Of a DNA stretch of 64,000 nucleotides, positions 19,372 through 28,770 are shown in pieces. The stretch's first letter is position 1, and each line of letters starts with the position of its first letter. A program made the translations under genes and the position numbers. This stretch comes from Photobacterium lutimaris (GTDB taxonomy: Bacteria; Pseudomonadota; Gammaproteobacteria; Enterobacterales; Vibrionaceae). The notes beneath the pieces are model-generated. The model ran no database searches, was not told where the DNA came from, and was given only the letters and a program-made list of their open reading frames with translations. The DNA lies in assembly GCF_003025555.1 (NCBI RefSeq), contig NZ_PYMH01000002.1, forward strand, positions 186,001 through 250,000, in the 5' to 3' direction.

Positions 19372-19785
19372 AATTAGTATTTATGTTGCTCTATTCAGAC
19401 GTTGGTTCTTAAAGAAAGCCTTAAAGAGAATCGTCATATAGTTCAATCTGCGGTACGCGGACTTGAAGCAACCAGTATTTCGGAATGGCCGACAGACAAA
19501 AAAGCAATATACACCCGCCAACTTGTATAAATATCATACACTTACACAATGATAGTAAAGTCATCAACAAACCACCTGATATAAATCACGCTATTATTAA
19601 TTACATTTTATTGTGATGTGTTTTCGGGAAATATTTAATGATTATATCGTTAAATGTTTAATTGGAATGAATTGCATTTTTATAAAATTGCGATCGTCTA
19701 CATAGTTATTCATGAAAATTTTTAAGCATCAATTTTCATGAATACCGTTTTTAACGGTTACCGCATTGAAATCTGCTAACTTGTA
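19372..19785. other. intergenic region, no gene seen
   Basis: About 410 bp of AT-rich DNA with no supported ORF. Its right part holds a 14-bp perfect inverted repeat (19707-19744, listed separately) and a small CCGTT/AACGG hairpin (19746-19758). It is downstream of genes on both sides, so promoters for those genes are not expected here; a small RNA is possible but unproven. Confidence 0.4.
19707..19744. repeat. 14-bp perfect inverted repeat
   Basis: Arms TATTCATGAAAATT and AATTTTCATGAATA flank a 10-base loop. No T run follows on either strand, so it is not a standard terminator. Function unknown. Confidence 0.6.
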
Positions 19786-19824
19786 AACAAAAAAAAGCGC
19801 AAGCCAATAATGTTGGCTTGCGCT
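19786..19824 (-). terminator. intrinsic terminator of the BCCT transporter gene
   Basis: On the minus strand a 13-bp stem (AAGCGCAAGCCAA/TTGGCTTGCGCTT) is followed by T8, starting 23 bp past the stop codon. Confidence 0.92.
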
Positions 19825-19846
19825 TCAATGCTATCTAGTGCTGTCG

Positions 19847-21415
19847 TTACGACTGGCTAGCGACTTCAGCTTGCTCCCAGCCTTGCTGTGCTTGAGCTTC
19901 GGCTTTCTTACCCTGCATGCGCAGAACAGCAAGAGGGCCAGTAACCAAGGTTACCGCTACCAGCATAGACACAGGAACCGCCGTGATCACAATGAACGAC
20001 TGTAACGCGTTCAAACCACCGTCACCAGCTAGCAGCAATACGCCAGCAATAACACCCATCGCCAACGCCCAGAACAAACGCTGTGATTTAGACGGCTGAT
20101 TGTCACCAGATACAACAAGTGCAATCGAATAAGCCATTGAGTCACCCGTTGTAACAACGAACGTCGTTGTCAACACCAAGAAGGCAGGGATCAATAGATC
20201 ATTGAACGGTAGTTGTGCCAATGATGCAAGTAGCACCGCAGGCAGACCAGAATCCGCTAGCGGACCTGAAATACTTCCTGGCATCTGAAGTTCAAAGAAG
20301 ATACCTGTACCACCTAGTACGGTGAACCAGAAGTTAGTCACGATAGGTGCAGCCACAGCAATGGTCAGAATCAATTCACGGATACTGCGGCCTTCAGAGA
20401 TGCGAGCAATGAAAATCGCCATCATAGGTGCAAAACCGATAAACCAGCCCCAGAAGAACCACGTCCACCATTGGCTCCAAGCAGGGCTATTCGCATTAAC
20501 ACTCATTTCAGGCAAGTGCTGAATATAAGAGGCGAATGCCAGGCCAAAGTGCTCAAAGATAAATTGAGTTGGACCAAACACCAACATCACCATCAGTAGA
20601 GCAAAAGCACCCACAATGTTAAAGCGGCTTAGCCATTGAAGACCTTTGTCCATACCCGTAAAAGCAGATAGCGAGTAAATCGCAACAACCACTGCCAATA
20701 TCACCATCTGGCTGGAAGAGTTGTTTTCAATACCAGCAACAACTTCTAGGCTATAACCTAACTGAGAAGCCAAGAAGCCAATTGGACCGATCGTACCTGC
20801 CGCAACCGCAATGATTGAGCAAGCATCAATCACAGAACCCAGCCAATGGTTTTCTAGCTTGTTGCCAACGATTGGATAAAGCAAAGCTCGAGGACGTAAT
20901 TTTACCCCACCTTGGTGGTGCGCATACATCAACACAATCGTCGCTAGTGTGCCTAGGGCAGCCCATGCCAAAAAGCCCCAATGCATAAAGCTTTGGCTTA
21001 GAGCGGGTACGGCAGCTGCAGCAGACTGTGCTTCGACACCCTCGAAGCTCGGCGGCATCGTCATAAAGTGATAAATAGGCTCTGCAGCAGACCAGAATAC
21101 ACCGCCACCAGCGAGCAGAGTACACATAATCATTGCCAACCAGCGGAATGTACCAATTGTTGGCTTACTGTTCACGGCACCTAGGCGCTGTTTACCATAT
21201 GGGCTTACCGCAATCACTAAGGCGATCACGAGGTTAATCACCATTAGCCACTGCCAAAATTGGCCAAATGCAGCTGTCGAATAGGAGAAGGCGGTATCAA
21301 TAACCTGACTAACAAATGTCAAATCATAGAGGGATAAGAGGAGGAACAGTCCTAGGAAACCAATAGTTAGAACTGAAACTGTTTTGTCGCTACCTTTTAG
21401 GGTATTGCTTAGCAT
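19847..21415 (-). CDS. BCCT-family betaine/choline/carnitine-type transporter
   Basis: Inner-membrane uptake system for trimethylammonium or sulfonium compounds, 522 residues with about 12 hydrophobic segments. Family landmarks: GVFWSAAEPIYHF in TM3, the aromatic signature in TM8 (WWTWFFWGWFIGFAPMMAIF followed by ARISEGRSIRE), and TTTFVVTTGDSMAY. The GG(G)VF substrate-loop form cannot tell betaine from choline or DMSP. The C-terminal tail is short (about 25 residues), without the long osmosensing domain of BetP. Single gene with its own terminator. Osmolyte uptake fits a marine host. Confidence 0.92.
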   Translation of the reverse strand: MLSNTLKGSDKTVSVLTIGFLGLFLLLSLYDLTFVSQVIDTAFSYSTAAFGQFWQWLMVINLVIALVIAVSPYGKQRLGAVNSKPTIGTFRWLAMIMCTLLAGGGVFWSAAEPIYHFMTMPPSFEGVEAQSAAAAVPALSQSFMHWGFLAWAALGTLATIVLMYAHHQGGVKLRPRALLYPIVGNKLENHWLGSVIDACSIIAVAAGTIGPIGFLASQLGYSLEVVAGIENNSSSQMVILAVVVAIYSLSAFTGMDKGLQWLSRFNIVGAFALLMVMLVFGPTQFIFEHFGLAFASYIQHLPEMSVNANSPAWSQWWTWFFWGWFIGFAPMMAIFIARISEGRSIRELILTIAVAAPIVTNFWFTVLGGTGIFFELQMPGSISGPLADSGLPAVLLASLAQLPFNDLLIPAFLVLTTTFVVTTGDSMAYSIALVVSGDNQPSKSQRLFWALAMGVIAGVLLLAGDGGLNALQSFIVITAVPVSMLVAVTLVTGPLAVLRMQGKKAEAQAQQGWEQAEVASQS

Positions 21416-21669
21416 AATTATCTCACGCTGTGTGTGAGGGACGGCACTCTAGCAGCTCATCTCCCGACACACCAGTGAAATATTTCTTAATAATTTATAA
21501 TTACAACTCAAGCACCTAGCTAAGAAAACAGGCACCCTATAAAAATAGTTAAACATTATAGGGAGTTATATCACTCGTTACTTTCTATGCAGCAATTGTT
21601 TTGAACACGAAATATTTTTTGTGATGCGGTTCAATAATACGACAAAATCGACACATTAAATTGCTTAAG

Positions 21670-22614
21670 TTACTCACCTCGTTTTACCTGGCTAACCAAG
21701 TACTCCGCTAACCGATGGCTATGGAGATTTCGCTGCGTGAAACACAGTGCCTGTTTGCCCGCACTGACCACCTCTAGCCAATGCTCAGCCATTGCGTGAA
21801 AGCCTTTGGTCGCCAGCATCGGTGTCCAGTCAGCAAGCTTTAAACGTTCTTCTGCATTGTGCCGCCAACAACTCCCCTCGGTGAAAGAATCAAACCGATA
21901 GCTGACATTTTCATAATTAGCAGAAACGGTTTCCACTGTCGCACCATGCTGTCGGTTCATAGATGCGTGAAACAACGCACCTTCTTGTTGCCACTGCACA
22001 TCGAGACGCCCAAGTAATGGCTGCACTCCTGTTACGGTGGATTGGTAAGTAATATAAAGATCGTCCGGTTCAATGTTCGCATTCACGTTAATGCTATCAA
22101 GCGGGTGAATGAAATCATCAAACACGAAGGTTCGTATTTCACCGGGCAAATCATTGCGGTGTTTCTCCCAGCGCAATGACAATAGAGGGGCTGATGCCTG
22201 CGTTTTATCCGTTACTCCTGGAAGGTGCTGTTTATAAAGAGGGATATACCGACGGTTAAACCCCATAAACAAGGGCACTTGCTTACTTTCAGCAAGATCA
22301 TATAGTCGCTCACACTGCTCGTAACTATCGGCAAGGGGTTTATCAACAAAAACCGGCAAACCCAGACGCAAAAAAAACGCCGCCAACGTTGGGTGAGAAG
22401 ATGTGGCGCTATGGATCATCACCGCATCGATTCCGGCTTTGGCTAAATCCCGGTAGTCAGTATAAGTTTCAGTGACATGGTATTGCTTAGCGAGCTGTCG
22501 CAGCCGCTCTCGGTTGCGGGTACAGAACACCCATTCAACATTCGGCAACTGACTTAACACAGGTAAGTGCGCCTTTATTGCAATATCGCCTAATCCTATA
22601 AGGGCAATCTTCAT
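21670..22614 (-). CDS. Gfo/Idh/MocA family oxidoreductase
   Basis: NAD(P)-dependent dehydrogenase, 314 residues. The N-terminal Rossmann motif is IGLGDIAIKAH (GxGxxA variant) and the family EKP motif appears as VDKP (about 92-95), followed by the C-terminal alpha/beta domain that binds a sugar-like substrate. It resembles the MviM/YceM branch. The true substrate is unknown, and no sugar pathway genes adjoin it. Divergent from the PAP2 gene, about 105 bp apart. Confidence 0.85.
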   Translation of the reverse strand: MKIALIGLGDIAIKAHLPVLSQLPNVEWVFCTRNRERLRQLAKQYHVTETYTDYRDLAKAGIDAVMIHSATSSHPTLAAFFLRLGLPVFVDKPLADSYEQCERLYDLAESKQVPLFMGFNRRYIPLYKQHLPGVTDKTQASAPLLSLRWEKHRNDLPGEIRTFVFDDFIHPLDSINVNANIEPDDLYITYQSTVTGVQPLLGRLDVQWQQEGALFHASMNRQHGATVETVSANYENVSYRFDSFTEGSCWRHNAEERLKLADWTPMLATKGFHAMAEHWLEVVSAGKQALCFTQRNLHSHRLAEYLVSQVKRGE

Positions 22615-22719
22615 TTCAATCCTTACTAAACTTAAACTAACTGTTTATGACACTTATTTTACTTTTTAATCCGTATAGTCTGCTAGAATTCCGTCTCCAT
22701 TTTATGAAGTGTATTGATT

Positions 22720-23472
22720 ATGTTCATCCGTCCATTCATTCAACAAAAGCGCCCTGGTCTTATCGCATTATTGCTGATGAGCTCTCTGTTATCTGGAGTT
22801 CTGTTTTTTTATTCTCAAGCAAACTTGAATGGGCCAGTCTCCGACCTTAGCGGTATGCTCTTTTCATTACTGACCCACTCTGCAGGTAACCCCGGGTTCT
22901 TAGTGACGGTCGGATTGTTCATGCTGATCCCTATCGCGCTTAAGCTTCCCCGTAAGACACTGGTGATGTTGGGCGTTCAATTTGCCCTACTGCTTGCATT
23001 GAGCTTTGTTGCTAAAACGGTAATGAAACATATTACTGAAGTTCCTCGGCCTTATACCTATCAACTACAAGCGTTGAACATTGTAGAGAGCCCACAAGCC
23101 TTTTATGCGCTAAGTGATATAGAAAAAGATGAAGTGGTTAAACAGGCAAGCGAAACTATCAGTCACTGGCGGATCGCCCACTGGCAAGGCGAAACAAACT
23201 ACTCGCTGCCATCGGGTCACACGATTTTCACTGCTGTCTGTGTCGCATTCTGGGGGGGCTTTTTCCTAAGACGGCGTCAACTTATACCGGCTGGTATAAT
23301 TATTGTCTGGGCTGTTGGTGTTGGGATCAGCCGTATTTGGCTGGGTATGCACTGGCCGACTGACCTCTTCGCATCAATCTTTGGTGCGGCTTGTTTATAC
23401 CTTTGTATCCCAGAATGGGAGATGTCACCCGTAAAAAAGTTTGACAACCAGCCAGCACAACAAAGCAAATAG
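22720..23472 (+). CDS. PAP2-family membrane phosphatase (PgpB-like)
   Basis: Integral-membrane lipid phosphatase of about 250 residues with all three catalytic motifs: KHITEVPRP (KX6RP), SLPSGHT (PSGH) and SRIWLGMHWPTD (SRX5H). PgpB in E. coli dephosphorylates phosphatidylglycerol phosphate and undecaprenyl pyrophosphate, and length and layout (five to six helices) match. The ATG at 22720 is preferred over a TTG two codons upstream. It faces away from the oxidoreductase gene. Confidence 0.85.
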   Translation: MFIRPFIQQKRPGLIALLLMSSLLSGVLFFYSQANLNGPVSDLSGMLFSLLTHSAGNPGFLVTVGLFMLIPIALKLPRKTLVMLGVQFALLLALSFVAKTVMKHITEVPRPYTYQLQALNIVESPQAFYALSDIEKDEVVKQASETISHWRIAHWQGETNYSLPSGHTIFTAVCVAFWGGFFLRRRQLIPAGIIIVWAVGVGISRIWLGMHWPTDLFASIFGAACLYLCIPEWEMSPVKKFDNQPAQQSK

Positions 23473-23596
23473 CCCCATTTGCTATGCAGGCCAAAGCTTT
23501 CATTGCCTTGGCCTGCCAAATAGGTATCACAGAAGAGCGGGCATCATAAAAGTTTTACACCCAGTGACTGTCAGTTATCTGGGCAAATAAAATGTA

Positions 23597-23956
23597 TTAA
23601 TGCACTTCAACGCTATGAACGTATTCAACAACCAGTTGATTACCGTCGTAACGTACATTCTTAATTTCACCGTCGACAATAAAGGTATTGGTCAGCGTCA
23701 CCGAATTGGGCAGTTCTCCACCCATTTGGCGGCGAAGTGACGGTAGTGTCAGCAAAGGATCAACACCGATATAGTTACAAAACTGGTTAACAAAACGGTG
23801 CTCAAGTGGGACACTGCCGCGAAGGATATCTGAGAATACCAACTGACTGACGCCAAGACGCTTTGCCATTTCAATTTGGGTAACTCGCATCTTAGCCTTA
23901 TAACTCATCCAGGTGTCGTGAAGAATCTGACGGTCTTGTTCAGTATATTGCATCAT
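23597..23956 (-). CDS. small XRE-family DNA-binding protein
   Basis: About 119 residues. A Cro/CI-type helix-turn-helix occupies about 15-65 (TQIEMAKRLGVSQLVFSDILRG). The C-terminal half is a beta-rich extension (VTLTNTFIVDGEIKNVRYDGN) that may be a dimer or ligand domain. AAGGAA before paired ATG codons sets the start at 23956 or 23953; an upstream start at 24004 lacks a ribosome site. Target unknown; single gene. Confidence 0.75.
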   Translation of the reverse strand: MMQYTEQDRQILHDTWMSYKAKMRVTQIEMAKRLGVSQLVFSDILRGSVPLEHRFVNQFCNYIGVDPLLTLPSLRRQMGGELPNSVTLTNTFIVDGEIKNVRYDGNQLVVEYVHSVEVH

Positions 23957-24167
23957 CGTTTCCTTGCGCACTGTGCCTGGCGCATTAGTATTTTTTCGTT
24001 GCACTTATTTAAGCCGATTCTTAAATCAGTTTTGTCAGAGAAAAGTAAGGCTTAACCGCTTTCAAAGCCGCGTCACATAAGGCTTGAACTCAGTTTCATT
24101 AAAAACAAAAGGGCGATCATAGACTTGTCATTTTTTGTCCAAACGATAGCCAGTCTTGTACTTGAGA

Positions 24168-24197
24168 TTGTTCAATTGACTAAATGCTGGATATAAT
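24168..24197 (+). promoter_or_regulatory. candidate promoter of the copper-related gene pair
   Basis: TTGTTC (24168-24173), 18-bp spacer, TATAAT (24192-24197), giving a start near 24204 and a leader of about 20 nt. The -10 is perfect and the -35 weak. No obvious CueR-type 19-bp spaced dyad was found. Confidence 0.35.
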
Positions 24198-24225
24198 GTG
24201 CTTGTATGTTCGATTAAGGCTCTCT

Positions 24226-24606
24226 ATGCGCTTACAAAAGATGGTTGCCAATGTTGTTATCTTCATTATGCTGTTTGTATCAGTGGCATTAAGTGCATCT
24301 GTATCGCCATATTCCTCAATAAACAATGATGACTGCAACACACCAATAGCGATATCTCATTGCTGCAGTCCTGTATCAACGAATGTAATTGTTTCCGATA
24401 CCGGCAGCAGCTGTAGTCTCATAAAAGCAACCCCCACAGATAACTGTTGTAAAGACAACCAGTGCCATTCTGGGCAAATTCCTGTGGCCATACTTGCCGA
24501 GGAGCTTGTCGTGGTTCCCCTTGTTGGATCATATCGCTTCAAAGAAATTGAAGGTAGTCACCGACTCATTCAGCGGATCATCTTCCGCCCTCCTGTCATT
24601 GCTTAA
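24226..24606 (+). CDS. small Cys-rich membrane/periplasmic protein, probable metal handling
   Basis: A 126-residue product (start at 24226 after AAGG; an upstream in-frame ATG at 24184 lies across the promoter). One N-terminal hydrophobic segment (VVIFIMLFVSVALSASV) could be a signal or anchor. The rest contains SHCC, SSC and CCKDNQCHSG, eight Cys in all, and the C-terminus ends in RPPVIA. Placement of a signal segment before Cys/His clusters, next to a DUF411 gene, fits copper-related DUF2946-like proteins, but the family match is uncertain. Confidence 0.65.
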   Translation: MRLQKMVANVVIFIMLFVSVALSASVSPYSSINNDDCNTPIAISHCCSPVSTNVIVSDTGSSCSLIKATPTDNCCKDNQCHSGQIPVAILAEELVVVPLVGSYRFKEIEGSHRLIQRIIFRPPVIA

Positions 24607-24723
24607 CTCTTGATGGTACCAATCCGCCACTTACTGGCACTCCCATTAAAAGGAGGCCGATACGTGGTTCGAATTAAGCACAAAACTCTTTATTTATAAA
24701 ATGGCCTAATGGCAGGAATAACT

Positions 24724-25173
24724 ATGAAAACGTCTTTAAAAGCCCTCATTGCAACCGTATTGTTCGCAACAAGCACAGGCTCACTGGCACAAGTGATCAA
24801 AGGCACCAACTACCAATCGCCTTACTGTGGCTGCTGCACGGAATGGGTAAAGCATATGGAAGATAATGGCTTCGAACTTGATGTCGTTTACAAAGAAAAC
24901 ATGACCCCAACCAAAATCGAACTCGGTATCCGACCTCAGTATGCATCTTGCCATACCGCAGAAATTGAAGGCTATTCGTTTGAAGGCCACGTCCCTGCAG
25001 AAGATATCCTGCGTTTTATCGAATCTAAACCAAAGCGCATGGTTGGCCTAGCGGTTCCGGGCATGCCAATGGGTTCTCCAGGTATGGAGTATAACGATCA
25101 AAAAGACCCGTATGAGGTGTTGGCCTTTGACGAAAATGGCCGAACTATGGTGTGGTCTCGCCAGAATCAATAA
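24724..25173 (+). CDS. DUF411 periplasmic metal-binding protein (CopG-like)
   Basis: A 149-residue protein with signal peptide (1-21, cleavage after SLAQ) and the DUF411 signature PYCGCCTEWVKHME, a conserved SCHTAEI, GHVPAEDI and the Met-rich MPMGSPGME. DUF411 proteins (CopG in Pseudomonas and V. cholerae) are thioredoxin-like copper-binding oxidoreductases needed for copper tolerance (family knowledge). The start at 24724 follows AGGA by 7 nt. It is 117 bp after the Cys-rich gene, same strand. Confidence 0.88.
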   Translation: MKTSLKALIATVLFATSTGSLAQVIKGTNYQSPYCGCCTEWVKHMEDNGFELDVVYKENMTPTKIELGIRPQYASCHTAEIEGYSFEGHVPAEDILRFIESKPKRMVGLAVPGMPMGSPGMEYNDQKDPYEVLAFDENGRTMVWSRQNQ

Positions 25174-25189
25174 GATAGACTTTCTTTAC

Positions 25190-25218
25190 AACAAAGGCGC
25201 CGCTTGGCGCCTTTTTGT
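25190..25218. terminator. bidirectional intrinsic terminator
   Basis: AACAAAGGCGCC, loop, GGCGCCTTTTTGTT, between two convergent genes: the DUF411 gene (plus) and the zinc-ribbon protein gene (minus). Confidence 0.88.
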
Positions 25219-25242
25219 TCGGTAGCGTAATGCGTTCTCTAC

Positions 25243-26205
25243 CTATAACTTATCAAACCACGCCCGATTAGGGTCGTGATGCTCAGCCCACTCTGGCTCA
25301 AGCTCTCGCTGTTCAAGATATATTTGCATCGCTGTGAAGTACGTGAAAGCCGTTAACTCTGAATCGGCACCGAAGTGCTTAAAAAACGCATCTTCTTGCT
25401 CAGCTAATTGATTCAAATTCTGGATACCTTGCTTGAGTACCCATTGCGTCGCATGCACCGGAATCAACGTCCGATGCAAAATCAACTCGGCAATATCACC
25501 CACGTTCACATCAATACCCTTTGTGCTCTTTCGCTCAGGGAGTGTCAATGCTGCTTCTTCTGCCAATAACGCTTTCAAGCTATCAATACTTGCTGCACGC
25601 TCTGCAGTTGAATACCCGTACGTTGTTTTGGCGAAGCGAATAGCATAAGACAAGCGGTCGCGCCCTACGACTTCCACCACTTCGTCTAAATACTGCTGCG
25701 GAATGTTGTAAGACTTTGCCAGTTGCTCAACAGCATGGCTGAGGCTGGTGTAGTTTATGCCATCAAACTGAACATGGAAACTGGTGCTCAGGCTCGCAAC
25801 GGGCAGCCCGTCGATAGTTAATGGCCACCCCTGGAAATTCACTCGCCCTTTGGCAATTTCAAACATGTTCCAGGCACTTTCACGAAATCCTTCAAGTGCC
25901 TTACCTTCAAATTCTGATTGCTCTAACTCTTCCTTGGTCCAGTTCACCCCTATTTGCAAGTGCTTTTGATATTTACGGTGAAGCTGCTCTTTCACCTTAT
26001 CGCGCAACAGTTCTAAATCACTCGCTTTAATGGCTCTGCAAATGCCATAACATTCTTGGCAACTTGGCAGTAGTACGGGGAGCTTTTGGTGATCATAGTT
26101 AGGCGATGGTAAGAAGGCGTACGATTCAAAATAAGGTTCACCACAAAACCAGCAGGTGTGGCGATAATCGAAAGGTACATCAACGGATTGGTAGGTCGCT
26201 GTCAT
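25243..26205 (-). CDS. uncharacterised protein with N-terminal Cys4 zinc-ribbon
   Basis: About 320 residues from the ATG at 26205 (upstream in-frame ATGs up to 26265 are possible). The N-terminus has CWFCGEP and, about 35 residues later, CQECYGICR, a likely Zn-binding Cys4 site as seen in HNH-like or zinc-ribbon proteins. No catalytic HNH residues are clear. The rest is helical with charged segments. I do not recognise the function. Single gene. Confidence 0.65.
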   Translation of the reverse strand: MTATYQSVDVPFDYRHTCWFCGEPYFESYAFLPSPNYDHQKLPVLLPSCQECYGICRAIKASDLELLRDKVKEQLHRKYQKHLQIGVNWTKEELEQSEFEGKALEGFRESAWNMFEIAKGRVNFQGWPLTIDGLPVASLSTSFHVQFDGINYTSLSHAVEQLAKSYNIPQQYLDEVVEVVGRDRLSYAIRFAKTTYGYSTAERAASIDSLKALLAEEAALTLPERKSTKGIDVNVGDIAELILHRTLIPVHATQWVLKQGIQNLNQLAEQEDAFFKHFGADSELTAFTYFTAMQIYLEQRELEPEWAEHHDPNRAWFDKL

Positions 26206-26479
26206 AGCAAAAATACCCAAATGAAAAACTGTGAATATTATGCGTGGCATACTAACAAGACACAAGACGGCGCATGCTCAACGGACTGAATAATCTCAGC
26301 GCAAACCACTCTTCTTGCTATGTCAAAATTTAGGTATAGCAAAACAAACAGACTCTTTAACGACGGTGGTACCCGACCATCCTCAAGCTAATAACTGCAT
26401 AAACTATCTGCTTAAGAGAATTGTGCTGGCTTAGGGAAAACGTTAAAATGTGTGCCCTTTTCTATCATGGTGTACTCGA

Positions 26480-27175
26480 ATGTCTGAACAAAAGCGAAAG
26501 GCGCTGAAAAAAATAGCGAAATGCCTCGAGCTGGGTAACTCTGCAAACGTCAATGAAGCCGCACAAGCCATTAGGATGGCGCATCGTTTGATGCTGAAAT
26601 ACGGCCTTGAACAAGATGACATCGAATTTATCAAGATGGGTAAAACCAAAACCAAGACCCTGCTTCCAGCCGACATCAGCCAGCAGATATTGAAGATCAT
26701 CCGCGGCATCAACCGCCGCTTCGGGGTTGAATGTGTACTAACCAATCACAAAGGCCTCAAGCAGGCTGAGTTTATTGGTATGGCTGAAAGGGCTATCTTC
26801 GCCGCGTTTGCGTTTGACATCGTATACCGTGAAATGAACCAACAAACAGGTCAGTTCAGAAACAGTTTCCAAGGCACAGGCACCAGCAATGCGGAAGTCT
26901 CTCGCCGTGTCTCTTCCTTTCTTGCCGGTTGGCTTGAAGGGGCACTGGAAAAACTGCCAGAGCTCAACACCGATGATGACCATGATAAACGCATGTCGAA
27001 CTTCATCGATAAAGAGTTTGAAAATATTGACCGTGAAACCTTCAAGAAACAGCTGCAGGAAGCGATGAGTGCCCTTACCGATGATTACGAAAAAGGGATG
27101 AAGAAAGGTCGTTCAATTTCAGTTAACCGCCCTGTTGCCGGCGAGAAAGCGTTTAAACCTAAATTGCTGTCATAA
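26480..27175 (+). CDS. DUF2786 domain protein
   Basis: A 231-residue protein. Residues 1-45 are the DUF2786 helical domain (KIAKCLELGNSANVNEAAQA, then AHRLMLKYGL), also found in phage and plasmid proteins. The central part (about 60-180) contains KQAEFIGMAERAIFAAFAF, similar to the conserved C-terminal domain that accompanies DUF2786. Function unknown. The start at 26480 is chosen because the domain begins at once; an in-frame ATG ten codons earlier is possible. Nothing else in the vicinity is phage-like. Confidence 0.8.
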   Translation: MSEQKRKALKKIAKCLELGNSANVNEAAQAIRMAHRLMLKYGLEQDDIEFIKMGKTKTKTLLPADISQQILKIIRGINRRFGVECVLTNHKGLKQAEFIGMAERAIFAAFAFDIVYREMNQQTGQFRNSFQGTGTSNAEVSRRVSSFLAGWLEGALEKLPELNTDDDHDKRMSNFIDKEFENIDRETFKKQLQEAMSALTDDYEKGMKKGRSISVNRPVAGEKAFKPKLLS

Positions 27176-27191
27176 CCAAACGCTTTAAAAG

Positions 27192-27219
27192 AAACAGCCC
27201 ATATTGAGGCTGTTTTTTT
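27192..27219 (+). terminator. intrinsic terminator after the DUF2786 gene
   Basis: AAACAGCC, 8-nt loop, GGCTGTTTTTTT, 16 bp after the stop. Confidence 0.88.
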
Positions 27220-27387
27220 GTTTGTAAAATAAGCATTTATACCTAGTGCGTCAAGGCAACGATTTCCCTCTGGGCAAAAAAACAGCAACCAACCCCAAAA
27301 TGTCACCTTAACGTCATGAAGTGGGATGTAAATCCCATTTTTATGATACAATGAAACAAAATCCCCTTTAACCGATAGCCTTCAAAC

Positions 27388-28692
27388 ATGAAATTCCCTG
27401 GTCAGCGTAAATCCAAGCATTACTTTCCAGTCAATGCCCGCGATCCATTAGTAGCTCAAATCCAGCAAGAAAATCCGCTATCTCGTACTCACCTTGTTGG
27501 TGTTGGCCAAACGATTGTTGATATCGAAGCACGTATCGACGATGATTTTTTGGCTCGTCACAATCTAAGTAAAGGCCATTCACTTGTTCTTGAAGAAGAT
27601 AAAGCTGAATTACTTTACCAAGAGCTCAAAGAACGCAATCTAATCAGTCATGAATACCCTGGTGATACCATTGGTAATACCCTTCATAACTATTCTGTTC
27701 TTGCTGATGACAAATCTATTCTTCTTGGCGTAATGAGCCAGGATCTAAAGATTGGATCTTACGCTTACCGCTATCTTTGTAATACTTCTAGCCGAATGGA
27801 TTTAGATTTCTTACAACCGGTTGAAGGCCCTATTGGTCGCTGCTACACCCTTATCACCGAAGACGGTGAACGAACATTTGCGATCAATGAAGGGGAAATG
27901 AACCAGCTTAAACCAGAATTCGTGCCAGAGTGTGCATTTGAAAATGCTTCTGCGCTTGTTCTCTCTTCTTATTTGGTGCGTGGCAAGCCTGGCGACCCAA
28001 TGAAAGAGTCGGCACTTAAAGCTATCGAGCATGCCAAGAAAAACCATGTACCTGTTGTGCTGACCCTAGGTACTAAATACGTTATTGAAGGCATGCAGGA
28101 TTGGTGGATTGAATTCCTAAAAGAACACGTTACCTGTGTAGCAATGAACGAAGAGGAAGCTGAAGCGCTAACTGGCGAGAAAGACCCACTGATTGCAGCT
28201 GACAAAGCGCTTGAATGGGTAGATCTTGTTTTGTGTACGGCTGGTCCTGTCGGCCTTTACATGGCCGGTTATACCGATGAAGAGCTTAAGCGCGAATCAA
28301 CACTACCTCTTCTTCCTGGCCGCATTGCTGATTTCAACAAGTACGAATTCAGCCGTCCGATGAAGAAAGACTCGTGTGAAAACCCAATCCGTGTTTACTC
28401 ACACATTGCACCTTATCTTGGCGGCCCAGTGGAAATTAAAAACACCAACGGTGCCGGTGATGCAGCACTTTCTGCGCTGCTACATGACATGTCGGCCAAC
28501 CGCTTCCACAAGGCAAACGTTCCAAACTCAGGCAAACATATTGGTGAGTTCTTAAGCTACTCCTCTTTTTCCCAGATCTGCCAATACTCAAACCGCGTCA
28601 GCTATGAAGTATTGACTCAGCACGCCCCGCGCCTATCTCGTGGCCTGCCAGAGCGTGAAGACTGCCTAGAAGAAGCGTACTGGGAGCGTTAA
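27388..28692 (+). CDS. gsk: inosine-guanosine kinase
   Basis: Phosphorylates inosine and guanosine to IMP and GMP with ATP: purine salvage in the cytoplasm. The 434-residue product matches E. coli Gsk from the first residues (MKFPGQRKSKHYFPVN) and has the PfkB/ribokinase signature NTNGAGDAALSALL, with catalytic Asp in GAGD. Full length. Monocistronic with a strong terminator. Confidence 0.96.
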   Translation: MKFPGQRKSKHYFPVNARDPLVAQIQQENPLSRTHLVGVGQTIVDIEARIDDDFLARHNLSKGHSLVLEEDKAELLYQELKERNLISHEYPGDTIGNTLHNYSVLADDKSILLGVMSQDLKIGSYAYRYLCNTSSRMDLDFLQPVEGPIGRCYTLITEDGERTFAINEGEMNQLKPEFVPECAFENASALVLSSYLVRGKPGDPMKESALKAIEHAKKNHVPVVLTLGTKYVIEGMQDWWIEFLKEHVTCVAMNEEEAEALTGEKDPLIAADKALEWVDLVLCTAGPVGLYMAGYTDEELKRESTLPLLPGRIADFNKYEFSRPMKKDSCENPIRVYSHIAPYLGGPVEIKNTNGAGDAALSALLHDMSANRFHKANVPNSGKHIGEFLSYSSFSQICQYSNRVSYEVLTQHAPRLSRGLPEREDCLEEAYWER

Positions 28693-28710
28693 TTACCGCC
28701 AGTTTAAAAT

Positions 28711-28739
28711 AAAAAACGGAGCACTCGCTCCGTTTTTTA
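28711..28739. terminator. bidirectional intrinsic terminator after gsk
   Basis: AAAAAACGGAGC, 3-4 nt loop, GCTCCGTTTTTT; lies between gsk (plus) and the LysE-family gene (minus). Confidence 0.92.
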
Positions 28740-28770
28740 TAGGTAACAAAAGCTGATACCCAGACCGTCA

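Noticed and set aside
26480..27175. Prophage or plasmid island around the DUF2786 gene.
   Set aside because: No integrase, attachment site or phage structural genes; neighbours are ordinary chromosomal genes.
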